A stretch of DNA of 64,000 nt from JAUASV01 sp047605685 (GTDB lineage: Bacteria > Actinomycetota > Actinomycetes > Actinomycetales > Microbacteriaceae). Below are positions 8,648 to 15,105 of this stretch, one piece after another. The position numbers and the translations under genes are program-made. The first letter of the stretch is position 1. Every line of letters begins with the position of its first letter. The notes under the pieces are model-generated. The model ran no database searches. It saw nothing but the letters and a program-made list of their open reading frames with translations, and was not told the DNA's origin. The DNA is taken from contig JASGFF010000003.1 in the NCBI GenBank assembly GCA_047605685.1, positions 4,017-68,016 on the forward strand, read 5' to 3'.

Positions 8648-8648
8648 G

Positions 8649-9338
8649 ATGGCGCACTACGTCGTCCGCGAGATCGACCGCGCGCCCGGTGAGCTGATCG
8701 CCGCCCTCGGCGAGGCGGGCGTCGCCACCGCCCACGAGGCCGCCGGCCGGGTGGGCCTGCTCGGGCCCCGGGTGCAGGCGCGCGTGACCGGGGCGGCGAT
8801 CGCCGGCTCGGCCGTCACGGTCTCGTGCCACCCGGGCGACAACCTGATGATCCACGCCGCCGTCGAGGTCTGCCAGCCGGGTGACGTGCTTGTCGTCACG
8901 ACCACCTCGGACTCCACCGACGGCATGTTCGGCGACCTGCTCGCGACCTCGCTCATGGCGCGCGGCGTGCGCGGCCTCGTCATCGACGCGGGTGTGCGCG
9001 ACATCGCGACGCTGCGCTCGATCGGCTTCCCGGTGTGGTCGCGCGCCGTGCACGCGCAGGGCACCGTCAAGGCGAGCCCGGGCTCGGTCAACGTGCCCGT
9101 GGTCGCCGCCGGCCAGCTAGTGCGTCCCGGTGACGTCATCGTCGCCGACGACGACGGCGTGCTCGCCCTGCCGATCGGCCGGGTCGCCGAGGTCGCGGAT
9201 GCCGCGGCGAAGCGCCTCGCGAACGAGGAGTCGAAACGCGCCACCCTCGCCGGCGGCACCCTCGGCGTCGACCTCTACGACCTCCGCCCGCTGCTCGCCG
9301 AGCTCGGCGTGCGGTACGTGGACAGGCTGCCCCGATGA
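8649..9338 (+). CDS. 4-carboxy-4-hydroxy-2-oxoadipate aldolase (RraA/HMG-aldolase family)
   Basis: A 229-residue member of the RraA/class II HMG-CHA aldolase family, which cleaves 4-carboxy-4-hydroxy-2-oxoadipate to pyruvate and oxaloacetate using a divalent metal. The core GDLLATSLMARGVRG followed by VIDAGVRD contains the Gly-rich substrate loop and the Asp-x-x-x-Arg-Asp metal/substrate residues expected of active aldolases. It begins two bases after the hydratase stop and its own stop overlaps the next start (ATGA at 9335), so expression is coupled. RraA-type RNase E inhibitors share the fold, but the operon context points to the aldolase (LigK/GalC-like). Confidence 0.87.
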   Translation: MAHYVVREIDRAPGELIAALGEAGVATAHEAAGRVGLLGPRVQARVTGAAIAGSAVTVSCHPGDNLMIHAAVEVCQPGDVLVVTTTSDSTDGMFGDLLATSLMARGVRGLVIDAGVRDIATLRSIGFPVWSRAVHAQGTVKASPGSVNVPVVAAGQLVRPGDVIVADDDGVLALPIGRVAEVADAAAKRLANEESKRATLAGGTLGVDLYDLRPLLAELGVRYVDRLPR

Positions 9339-10231
9339 CCCGGGTCGCGGTCCTCGGGCTCGGGGAGGCCGGCCGCACGTTCGCCGCCGGCATCGCCGGC
9401 GCCCTCGAGGTCCGCGGCTGGGACCCCGCCGATCCCCCCGCGGTCCCCGGCGTCGAGCGCGTGGCGAGCGCGGCTGCGGCCGTGGCCGGCGCCGAGGCGG
9501 TGCTCGCCTTCGCGCCCGCGGCCCACGCGGCGGCCGCGCTCGACGCGGCCCTCGACGCCCTCGGTGCGGGCACCGCCGGCGGCCCCGGCGTGCTCTACGC
9601 CGACTTCTCGACGGCCGCCCCGGCGCTCAAGCGCGAGCTCGCCGGGCGGGCCGGCGCGGCCGGGCTGCACTTCGCCGACGTGGCGATCATGGCGCCGGTG
9701 CGCCGGGGCGCGGCGAACACGCCGCTGATGGCGAGCGGGCCCGCCGCCGCCGCCCTGGCCGCCCTGCTCGGCGATGCCGGCCTGCGCGTCCAGGTGATCG
9801 CCGGGCAGGTAGGGGAAGCCGCCGCCCGCAAGCTGCTGCGCAGCATGCTCGTCAAGGGGCTCACCGGCGTCATGATCGAGTCGCTGCGCGCCGCCGAGCG
9901 CGAGGGGCTGGACGACTGGTTCGGCCCGCACCTGGTGGCGACGCTCACGAGCCTGGACCGGGCGACGCTCGCCGGCCTCGTCGACGGCACTCGGCTGCAC
10001 GCCGCCCGCCGGGTCGACGAGATGGAGGCGGCGGCGCGGATGACGGAGCAGGCCGGCGGCCACGCCGAGATCGCCCGTGCCGTCGCGGCTCTGCTGCGCT
10101 CGGTCGAGGCCGAGGGCGTGCCCGGCACCCTCGACGGCGCCGGCGTGCCCGGCACCCTCCGCGCCGTCGACGCCCCGGCGTCCGGAGCCGGCAGGCCCTC
10201 CGGCGAGCGCGGCGGGAGCGTGCGGGCATGA
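9335..10231 (+). CDS. NAD(P)-dependent oxidoreductase, 6PGDH-like with DUF1932
   Basis: A 298-residue beta-hydroxyacid-dehydrogenase-like protein. The N-terminal Rossmann motif is VAVLGLGEAGRTFA; a second all-helical region has RKLLRSMLVKGLTGVMIESL, typical of the DUF1932 C-terminal domain, with a conserved lysine. The C-terminus carries a small tandem duplication (GVPGTL twice, about 27 bp apart at DNA level). It lies within the aromatic operon, overlapping both neighbours by 4 bases. Its reaction is not defined by family. It might oxidise or reduce a 2-hydroxy or semialdehyde ring-cleavage product (inference), a step the classic gallate pathway does not need but protocatechuate 4,5-cleavage does. 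Confidence 0.75.
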   Translation: MTRVAVLGLGEAGRTFAAGIAGALEVRGWDPADPPAVPGVERVASAAAAVAGAEAVLAFAPAAHAAAALDAALDALGAGTAGGPGVLYADFSTAAPALKRELAGRAGAAGLHFADVAIMAPVRRGAANTPLMASGPAAAALAALLGDAGLRVQVIAGQVGEAAARKLLRSMLVKGLTGVMIESLRAAEREGLDDWFGPHLVATLTSLDRATLAGLVDGTRLHAARRVDEMEAAARMTEQAGGHAEIARAVAALLRSVEAEGVPGTLDGAGVPGTLRAVDAPASGAGRPSGERGGSVRA

Positions 10232-11307
10232 CCGACGGCATCCGCTGCCTGCTGATGCGCGGCGGCACCTCCAAGGGCGCCTACTTCCTCGCCGAGGATC
10301 TGCCGGCCGAGCCCGCCGAGCGCGACGCGCTGCTGCTGCGCATCATGGGCTCGCCGGACCCCCGTCAGGTCGACGGCCTCGGCGGCGGGCATCCGCTCAC
10401 CAGCAAGGTCGCGGTGCTGAGCCCCTCGACTCACCCGGAGGCCGACGTCGACTACCTGTTCCTCCAGGTGCTGCCCGACCGGCCGGTCGTCTCCGATGCT
10501 CAGACCTGCGGCAACCTGCTCGCGGGCGTCGGCCCCTTCGCGCTCGAGCGCGGCCTCGTCGCCGCCGGCGGCGACGTCCGCACCGTGCGCATCCGCATCG
10601 TCAACCCCGCGGAGAGCCTCGTCGTGGCCCACGTCGAGACCCCCGGCGGCCGGGTGCGCTACGACGGCGACGCCGAGATGAGCGGCGTGCCGTTCCCGGC
10701 GGCGCCGATCCGGCTCGACTTCCCCGGCGCCGGCGGCTCGATCTTCCCCAGCGGCGCCCTCGTCGACGACCTCGCCGGCCTTACCGTCAGCTGCGTCGAC
10801 GCCGGGATGCCGGTCGTGCTGCTGCGCGCCGAGGACCTCGGCCTCGCCGGCGACGAGTCGCCCGCCGAGCTCGAGGCCGACGAGGCGCTGCGGGCCCGGC
10901 TCGAGGCGGTGCGGCTCGAGGCCGGCACGGCGATGGGCCTCGGCGACGTGAGGGATGCGACGGTGCCGAAGCTCAGCATCCTCTCGCCGGGCCGCCACGG
11001 CGGCCTGGTGACGACGCGCACGTTCATCCCGCACCGCGTGCACGAGGCGATCGGCGTGCTCGGCGCCGTCTCGGTGGTCGCCGGCGTGCTGACGCCGGGC
11101 ACGGTCGCCCACGACCCGGATGCCGGCCACCCGGATGCCGGCGACCCGCCCGGTGCCGGCCGCTACCGCGTCGAGCACCCCACCGGCCACTTCGACGCAG
11201 AGCTGGCCCTCGCCGGCTCGGGCGCGCAGACCTCGCTCGCGCACAGCACCGTGGTGCGCACTGCCCGCAAGATCATCGACGGAACGGTCTGGCCGCGCTC
11301 GGCCTGA
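10228..11307 (+). CDS. PrpF-family isomerase, likely 4-oxalomesaconate tautomerase
   Basis: A 359-residue PrpF/diaminopimelate-epimerase-fold protein starting at ATG 10228 within the previous stop. The N-terminal LMRGGTSKGAYF motif and the QTCGNLLAGVG loop with the catalytic cysteine are diagnostic of PrpF/GalD-type isomerases, which move a double bond or tautomerise unsaturated tricarboxylates. Placed with hydratase and aldolase genes, the likely substrate is 4-oxalomesaconate (keto to enol form). A short duplicated block, DPDAGHPDAGDP, is present near residue 295. The alternative is an aconitate isomerase, but no methylcitrate genes are nearby. Confidence 0.82.
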   Translation: MTDGIRCLLMRGGTSKGAYFLAEDLPAEPAERDALLLRIMGSPDPRQVDGLGGGHPLTSKVAVLSPSTHPEADVDYLFLQVLPDRPVVSDAQTCGNLLAGVGPFALERGLVAAGGDVRTVRIRIVNPAESLVVAHVETPGGRVRYDGDAEMSGVPFPAAPIRLDFPGAGGSIFPSGALVDDLAGLTVSCVDAGMPVVLLRAEDLGLAGDESPAELEADEALRARLEAVRLEAGTAMGLGDVRDATVPKLSILSPGRHGGLVTTRTFIPHRVHEAIGVLGAVSVVAGVLTPGTVAHDPDAGHPDAGDPPGAGRYRVEHPTGHFDAELALAGSGAQTSLAHSTVVRTARKIIDGTVWPRSA

Positions 11308-11323
11308 CCGGGAAAGGACCCCC

Positions 11324-12313
11324 GTGAACCAGTACGCGGCGCCGCAGCTGACCCACAACCCGGCGACCCCGCGGGAGCTCGCGCACGTTGGCCCCGTGGA
11401 GCTCTACACGCCCACGCTCGAGGCCAGCCGTGACTTCTTCGTGAACCAGCTCGCGCTGCGCGAGGTCGGCCGGGACGAGACGTCCGTCTACCTGCACAGC
11501 TGGGACGACTACCAGTCCTGGACGATCCGGCTGGTCGAGCGCGACCGGGCCGGCATCGGCACGACGTTCGTGCGGGCCGCGAGCCCCGAGGCCCACGCCC
11601 GGGTCGTTGAGCGCATCGAGGCGAGCGGCCTCGGCCAGGGCGTCGACGGCGGCGTGCGCGGCCTTGGCCCGGTGTACCGCTTCACCGACCCGGACTCGCA
11701 CCCGATGGCGCTGTACTGGGATGTCGACTGGTACGTGCCCGACGAGACCGACACGCCGGCGCTCAAGAACCAGGCCGCCGCCTTCCCCGGCCGCGGCGCG
11801 AACGTGCGCCGGCTCGACCACGTCAACTACCTCACCAAGGAGGTGCCCGGCACGAGCGCCTTTCTCGCCGAGGTGCTCGGCGCCCGCTGCACCGAGCGCA
11901 TCGTCACCGACGAGGGCGAGGACGCCGCGATCTGGTACCACCTGGGCAACAAGAGCTACGACCTCGTCTACACCCAGGACTGGACCGGGGCGAACGGCCG
12001 GCTGCACCACCTGGCCTTCGCGACCGACACCCGCGAGGACATCCTGCGCGCCGCGGACGTCTGCCTCGAGGCCGGCATCCACATCGAGACCGGCCCGCAC
12101 AAGCACGCCATCCAGCAGACGTTCTTCCTCTACGTCTGGGAGCCGGGCGGCAACCGCATCGAGCTGTGCAACGCGGGCGCGCGCCTCATCCTCGCCCCCG
12201 ACTGGAAGACGATCAGCTGGACGGCCGAGGAGCGCGCCAAAGGCCAGGCCTGGGGGCTCAAGACGATCGAGAGCTTCCACACCCACGGCACGCCCGTGCT
12301 CGACGAGGCCTAG
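11324..12313 (+). CDS. VOC-superfamily type I extradiol dioxygenase
   Basis: A 329-residue two-module VOC protein of the catechol 2,3-dioxygenase type. It starts at GTG 11324 behind GGAAAGGA, 16 bases after the tautomerase. The C-terminal module keeps the Fe(II) 2-His-1-carboxylate set: His166 in RRLDHVNY, His229 in RLHHLAFA and Glu280 in NRIELCNAG. This makes it an active extradiol ring-cleavage enzyme candidate and the entry enzyme of the operon. Gallate and protocatechuate 4,5-dioxygenases of the GalA/LigAB kind belong to an unrelated fold, so this pathway would start with a different enzyme class. The ring substrate is not determinable from sequence. Confidence 0.85.
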   Translation: MNQYAAPQLTHNPATPRELAHVGPVELYTPTLEASRDFFVNQLALREVGRDETSVYLHSWDDYQSWTIRLVERDRAGIGTTFVRAASPEAHARVVERIEASGLGQGVDGGVRGLGPVYRFTDPDSHPMALYWDVDWYVPDETDTPALKNQAAAFPGRGANVRRLDHVNYLTKEVPGTSAFLAEVLGARCTERIVTDEGEDAAIWYHLGNKSYDLVYTQDWTGANGRLHHLAFATDTREDILRAADVCLEAGIHIETGPHKHAIQQTFFLYVWEPGGNRIELCNAGARLILAPDWKTISWTAEERAKGQAWGLKTIESFHTHGTPVLDEA

Positions 12314-12335
12314 CCCAACCGGCGGCGCCCGAGCA

Positions 12336-12363
12336 GCCCGCCCGCTGAGCGCTCGGCGCGGGC
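12336..12363. terminator. Candidate bidirectional hairpin between convergent genes
   Basis: GCCCGCC and CGCGGGC flank an inner GAGCGCTC palindrome, forming an imperfect GC-rich hairpin between the dioxygenase stop (12313) and the convergent alkyltransferase-like gene (ends 12369). No clear T-run follows on either strand, so termination activity is uncertain. Confidence 0.4.
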
Positions 12364-12368
12364 CCCGG

Positions 12369-12689
12369 TCAGCGCGGATCCCAGCGCGCCCGCCGCAGCT
12401 CGATGCGGAACGTCGCACCGCCCGGCGACCAGAGCAGCGGGGTGCCCTCGGCGCGGTAGTGCTCGAGGGCGGCGGCCTCGTGGCCGAACGGCGGATGCCC
12501 GCTCGCGCGCACCACCCGCCACCAGGGATGCCCGGCGCCGGCATAGGCCATCACCTGGCCGACGCCGCGCGCGGCGCGCGAGCCGATGGCCGCGGCGACA
12601 TCCGAGTACGCCATCGCGCGGCCGGCGGGGATAGCGTCGACGACGTCGAGCACCCGCGAGGCGAAGTCCTCCCCGGGCGCGGGGCTCAC
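12369..12689 (-). CDS. Alkyltransferase-like protein (ATL, MGMT homologue without cysteine)
   Basis: A 106-residue DNA-binding domain of the O6-alkylguanine-DNA alkyltransferase fold. Motifs are FASRVLDVVDAIPAGRAMAYSD and the helix-turn-helix AARGVGQVMA. In the active-site segment the usual Pro-Cys-His-Arg reads PWWRVV, with Trp56 in place of the alkyl-accepting cysteine. ATLs with this replacement bind O6-alkylguanine and route it to nucleotide excision repair instead of repairing it directly. It starts at GTG 12689, overlapping the upstream acetyltransferase stop (GTGA), so the two are co-transcribed. Confidence 0.88.
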   Translation of the reverse strand: MSPAPGEDFASRVLDVVDAIPAGRAMAYSDVAAAIGSRAARGVGQVMAYAGAGHPWWRVVRASGHPPFGHEAAALEHYRAEGTPLLWSPGGATFRIELRRARWDPR

Positions 12690-13138
12690 AGCGCGAGCGC
12701 GCCGATGCTCTCGCCGAACTGGGTTTCGCCGACCACCGTGAAGCCGAGCCGCAGGAAGAACGCCTCCGGGCCCTCCTCGCCGGGCTCCCAGAGCACGGTG
12801 AGCCGTTCGAAGCCCCGCCGGCGGGCCTCATCGGCGACGGCCATCACAGCGAAGCGGCCCACGCCCGCGCCCTGCGCGTCGGCGGCCACGTTGATGCGCC
12901 AGATGCAGCAGCGGAACTCCTCCTGGGCGGCGTCCGGGTCGAAGTTCGCCCGGATGAAGCCGACGACCCGGTCACCGTCGACGACGACGCGCGGCCAGCT
13001 CGTCGTGGGGTTCACCGCCGCGTCGGCGATCGCGTAGGAGGTGGGCACGACGAACTGCTCCTGGCCCGGCCGGAGGGTGAGGCTGTTCGCGGCGACGATG
13101 TTCGCGGCGTTGAGATCGTCCAGGTGCGGCTCCGACAT
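12686..13138 (-). CDS. GNAT-family N-acetyltransferase
   Basis: A 150-residue GNAT-fold protein. The acetyl-CoA pyrophosphate loop is NVAADAQGAGVGRFAVMAVADEARRRG (Q/R-x-x-G-x-G type, near residue 93), preceded by the beta-4 strand CIWRIN and followed by a C-terminal FFLRLGFTVVGE strand typical of the family. The start is taken at ATG 13138, which has GAGAG upstream; an ATG seven codons earlier has a poorer ribosome site. The substrate is unknown. It is transcribed with the ATL gene and divergently from icd; the 115-bp intergenic region carries a strong palindrome. Confidence 0.82.
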   Translation of the reverse strand: MSEPHLDDLNAANIVAANSLTLRPGQEQFVVPTSYAIADAAVNPTTSWPRVVVDGDRVVGFIRANFDPDAAQEEFRCCIWRINVAADAQGAGVGRFAVMAVADEARRRGFERLTVLWEPGEEGPEAFFLRLGFTVVGETQFGESIGALAL

Positions 13139-13173
13139 GCTCTCAGGGTAGCCGCGCATCCCATGATCGAGCC

Positions 13174-13213
13174 GATATCTCGATGTCGAGATATCTCGCC
13201 GGAGCGATAGGCT
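13174..13213. promoter_or_regulatory. icd promoter with a perfect 22-bp palindrome
   Basis: Arms GATATCTCGA and TCGAGATATC flank TG at 13174-13195, a perfect 10-2-10 inverted repeat. TAGGCT at 13208-13213 is a plausible -10 for icd, which puts the palindrome over the -35 region. It also lies just upstream of the divergent GNAT gene. The form suggests a dimeric winged-helix or TetR-type repressor site. The regulator is not in this window. Confidence 0.6.
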
Positions 13214-13253
13214 GGCTCCGGCTGTCCGGCGCGGACCTGATGAGAGGAACTAC

Positions 13254-14468
13254 ATGGCCAAGATCGCTGTCGAGGGAACGGTCGTCGAGCTCGACGGCGA
13301 CGAGATGACCCGGATCATCTGGCAGAAGATCAAGGACACCCTCATCCACCCCTACCTCGATCTGCCGCTGGAGTACTACGACCTCAGCATCGAGAACCGG
13401 GACGCGACGGACGACCAGGTCACGATCGACGCGGCCACGGCGATCCAGCGGCACGGCGTCGGCGTCAAGTGCGCGACGATCACGCCCGACGAGGCGCGGG
13501 TGGCGGAGTTCGGCCTGAAGAAGATGTGGAAGAGCCCGAACGGCACCATCCGCAACATCCTCGGCGGCGTGATCTTCCGCGAGCCGATCATCATCTCGAA
13601 CATCCCGCGGCTCGTGCCCGGCTGGAACAAGCCGATCATCGTCGGCCGCCATGCCTTCGGCGACCAGTACCGCGCCACCGACTTCGTCTTCGCCGGCGCC
13701 GGCACGCTCACGCTGAGCTTCCAGCCGGCGGACGGCGGCGAGCCGCAGAGCTTCGAGGTGTACCAGGCCCCCGACGGCGGCGTCGCGATGGCGATGTACA
13801 ACCAGGATGCCTCGATCCGCGACTTCGCGCGCGCCTCGTTCAACTACGGCCTCGCCCGCAACTACCCGGTCTACCTCTCCACGAAGAACACGATCCTCAA
13901 GGCCTACGACGGCCGGTTCAAGGACCTGTTCCAGGAGGTGTTCGACGCCGAGTTCGCCGCGCAGTTCCAGGCCGCCGGGCTCACCTACGAGCACCGGCTC
14001 ATCGACGACATGGTCGCGAGCTCGCTCAAGTGGGAGGGCGGCTACATCTGGGCCTGTAAGAACTACGACGGCGACGTGCAGTCCGACACCGTCGCCCAGG
14101 GCTTCGGCTCGCTCGGCCTGATGACCTCGGTGCTCACCACCCCCGACGGCAAGATCGTCGAGGCCGAGGCCGCGCACGGCACCGTCACCCGGCACTACCG
14201 TCAGCACCAGGCCGGCAAGCCCACCTCGACCAACCCGATCGCCTCGATCTACGCCTGGACGCGCGGCCTCATCCACCGCGGCAAGCTCGACGGCAACGAG
14301 GCGCTCATCGCCTTCGCCGAGACCCTCGAGGACGTCGTCGTCACCACCGTCGAGTCCGGCGCCATGACGAAGGACCTCGCGCTGCTCGTCGGTCCGGACC
14401 AGCCCTGGCAGACCACCGAGGAGTTCCTCGACACCCTCGAGAAGAACCTGGCGGCTCGGCTCGGCTGA
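13254..14468 (+). CDS. icd: NADP-dependent isocitrate dehydrogenase, eukaryote-like type
   Basis: Isocitrate dehydrogenase converts isocitrate to 2-oxoglutarate and CO2 in the TCA cycle. The 404-residue length and motifs (ELDGDEMTRIIW at the N-terminus, SPNGTIRNILGGVIFREPI for substrate phosphate-like contacts, WKSPNGT, and the EAAHGTVTRHY NADP-binding segment) match the homodimeric subfamily shared with eukaryotic cytosolic enzymes rather than the monomeric actinobacterial type. GAGAGGA precedes ATG 13254. The gene stands alone with its own promoter palindrome upstream and a strong terminator hairpin downstream. Confidence 0.97.
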   Translation: MAKIAVEGTVVELDGDEMTRIIWQKIKDTLIHPYLDLPLEYYDLSIENRDATDDQVTIDAATAIQRHGVGVKCATITPDEARVAEFGLKKMWKSPNGTIRNILGGVIFREPIIISNIPRLVPGWNKPIIVGRHAFGDQYRATDFVFAGAGTLTLSFQPADGGEPQSFEVYQAPDGGVAMAMYNQDASIRDFARASFNYGLARNYPVYLSTKNTILKAYDGRFKDLFQEVFDAEFAAQFQAAGLTYEHRLIDDMVASSLKWEGGYIWACKNYDGDVQSDTVAQGFGSLGLMTSVLTTPDGKIVEAEAAHGTVTRHYRQHQAGKPTSTNPIASIYAWTRGLIHRGKLDGNEALIAFAETLEDVVVTTVESGAMTKDLALLVGPDQPWQTTEEFLDTLEKNLAARLG

Positions 14469-14472
14469 GCGC

Positions 14473-14516
14473 ACGGCGGAGGGGGCCGGTCCGGGTGGTC
14501 CGGCCCCCTCCGCCGT
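14473..14516. terminator. Strong hairpin terminator after icd
   Basis: ACGGCGGAGGGGGCCGG (14473-14489) and its exact 17-bp complement (14500-14516) enclose a 10-base loop, starting four bases after the icd stop. It is followed by CCTTGCTGT, a weak T-rich tail. It lies between convergent icd and hsp20 and may serve both strands. Confidence 0.75.
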
Positions 14517-14558
14517 CCTTGCTGTCGTCGGCCTGCAGGCCGTGCCGGCCTGCGCTGC

Positions 14559-15005
14559 TCAGGCCGAGGCCGTGCCGGCCTCGATGGTCGCGCTCGCCTC
14601 GGCCGGCGTCCCGGCGGCGACGGAGACCTTGCGCGGCTTCGCGCGCTCGCTCACCGGGATGACGATGGAGAGCACGCCGTTGTCGTAGCGCGCGCTGATG
14701 CGGGAGCCGTCCACGCCGTCGCCGAGGGTGAACTGGCGGTGGTACGAGCCGCTCGGGCGCTCCTTCGTGATCCACTTCGCGCCGTCGCCGGCACCCGTGG
14801 TGCGCTCGGCGCGCACCGTGAGCAGCTGGCCGTCGACGTCGATGTCGATCGAGCCGGGGTCGACGCCGGGCATGTCGGCGCTGAGCAGGTAGGTGTCGCC
14901 GTCGCGGTACAGGTCAATCGGCATCAGACGCGGTCCCTGGCGCGAGTCCAGGAGGTTGCCGGCGAGCCGGTCGAAGTCGCGGAACGGGTCGAAGAGAACA
15001 GCCAT
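14559..15005 (-). CDS. Hsp20 small heat-shock protein (alpha-crystallin family)
   Basis: A 148-residue ATP-independent holdase that keeps unfolding proteins soluble. The N-terminal FDPFRDFDRLAGNLLD and LMPIDLYRDGDTYLLSADMPGVDP motifs open the alpha-crystallin domain; the GVLSIVIP strand closes it, and a short C-terminal tail follows. The start is ATG 15005, with AAGGAG eight bases upstream. Upstream are a HAIR operator (HspR) and a CIRCE operator (HrcA), so the gene is probably under double heat-shock repression. Near its 3' end the palindrome GGCCGTGCCGGCC occurs twice, once inside the coding end and once just beyond the stop. Confidence 0.95.
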   Translation of the reverse strand: MAVLFDPFRDFDRLAGNLLDSRQGPRLMPIDLYRDGDTYLLSADMPGVDPGSIDIDVDGQLLTVRAERTTGAGDGAKWITKERPSGSYHRQFTLGDGVDGSRISARYDNGVLSIVIPVSERAKPRKVSVAAGTPAEASATIEAGTASA

Positions 15006-15037
15006 GATGTGCTCCTTACTCTCTGATCGGGCCATGG

Positions 15038-15058
15038 GTTGAGTCGCATCGACTCAAC
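15038..15058. promoter_or_regulatory. HAIR operator (HspR binding site)
   Basis: GTTGAGT, seven spacer bases, then ACTCAAC: a perfect 7-7-7 inverted repeat matching the HspR-associated inverted repeat (CTTGAGT-N7-ACTCAAG) in all but the outermost base. It lies 33 bases upstream of the hsp20 start. HspR itself is not encoded in this window. Confidence 0.88.
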
Positions 15059-15065
15059 GTTGATG

Positions 15066-15092
15066 CTAGCACTCTCAACGCAAGAGTGCTAA
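15066..15092. promoter_or_regulatory. CIRCE operator (HrcA binding site)
   Basis: CTAGCACTC, nine spacer bases, then GAGTGCTAA matches the CIRCE consensus TTAGCACTC-N9-GAGTGCTAA with one mismatch in the first arm. Its centre lies 31 bp from that of the HAIR. It indicates HrcA repression of hsp20 in addition to HspR. Confidence 0.9.
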
Positions 15093-15105
15093 GGGTTGTT
15101 CCCGC

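Noticed and set aside
14530..14583. GGCCGTGCCGGCC palindromes at the end of hsp20 as an operator pair
   Set aside because: They lie at the 3' end of the gene, partly in coding sequence, and are better explained as a small local duplication.
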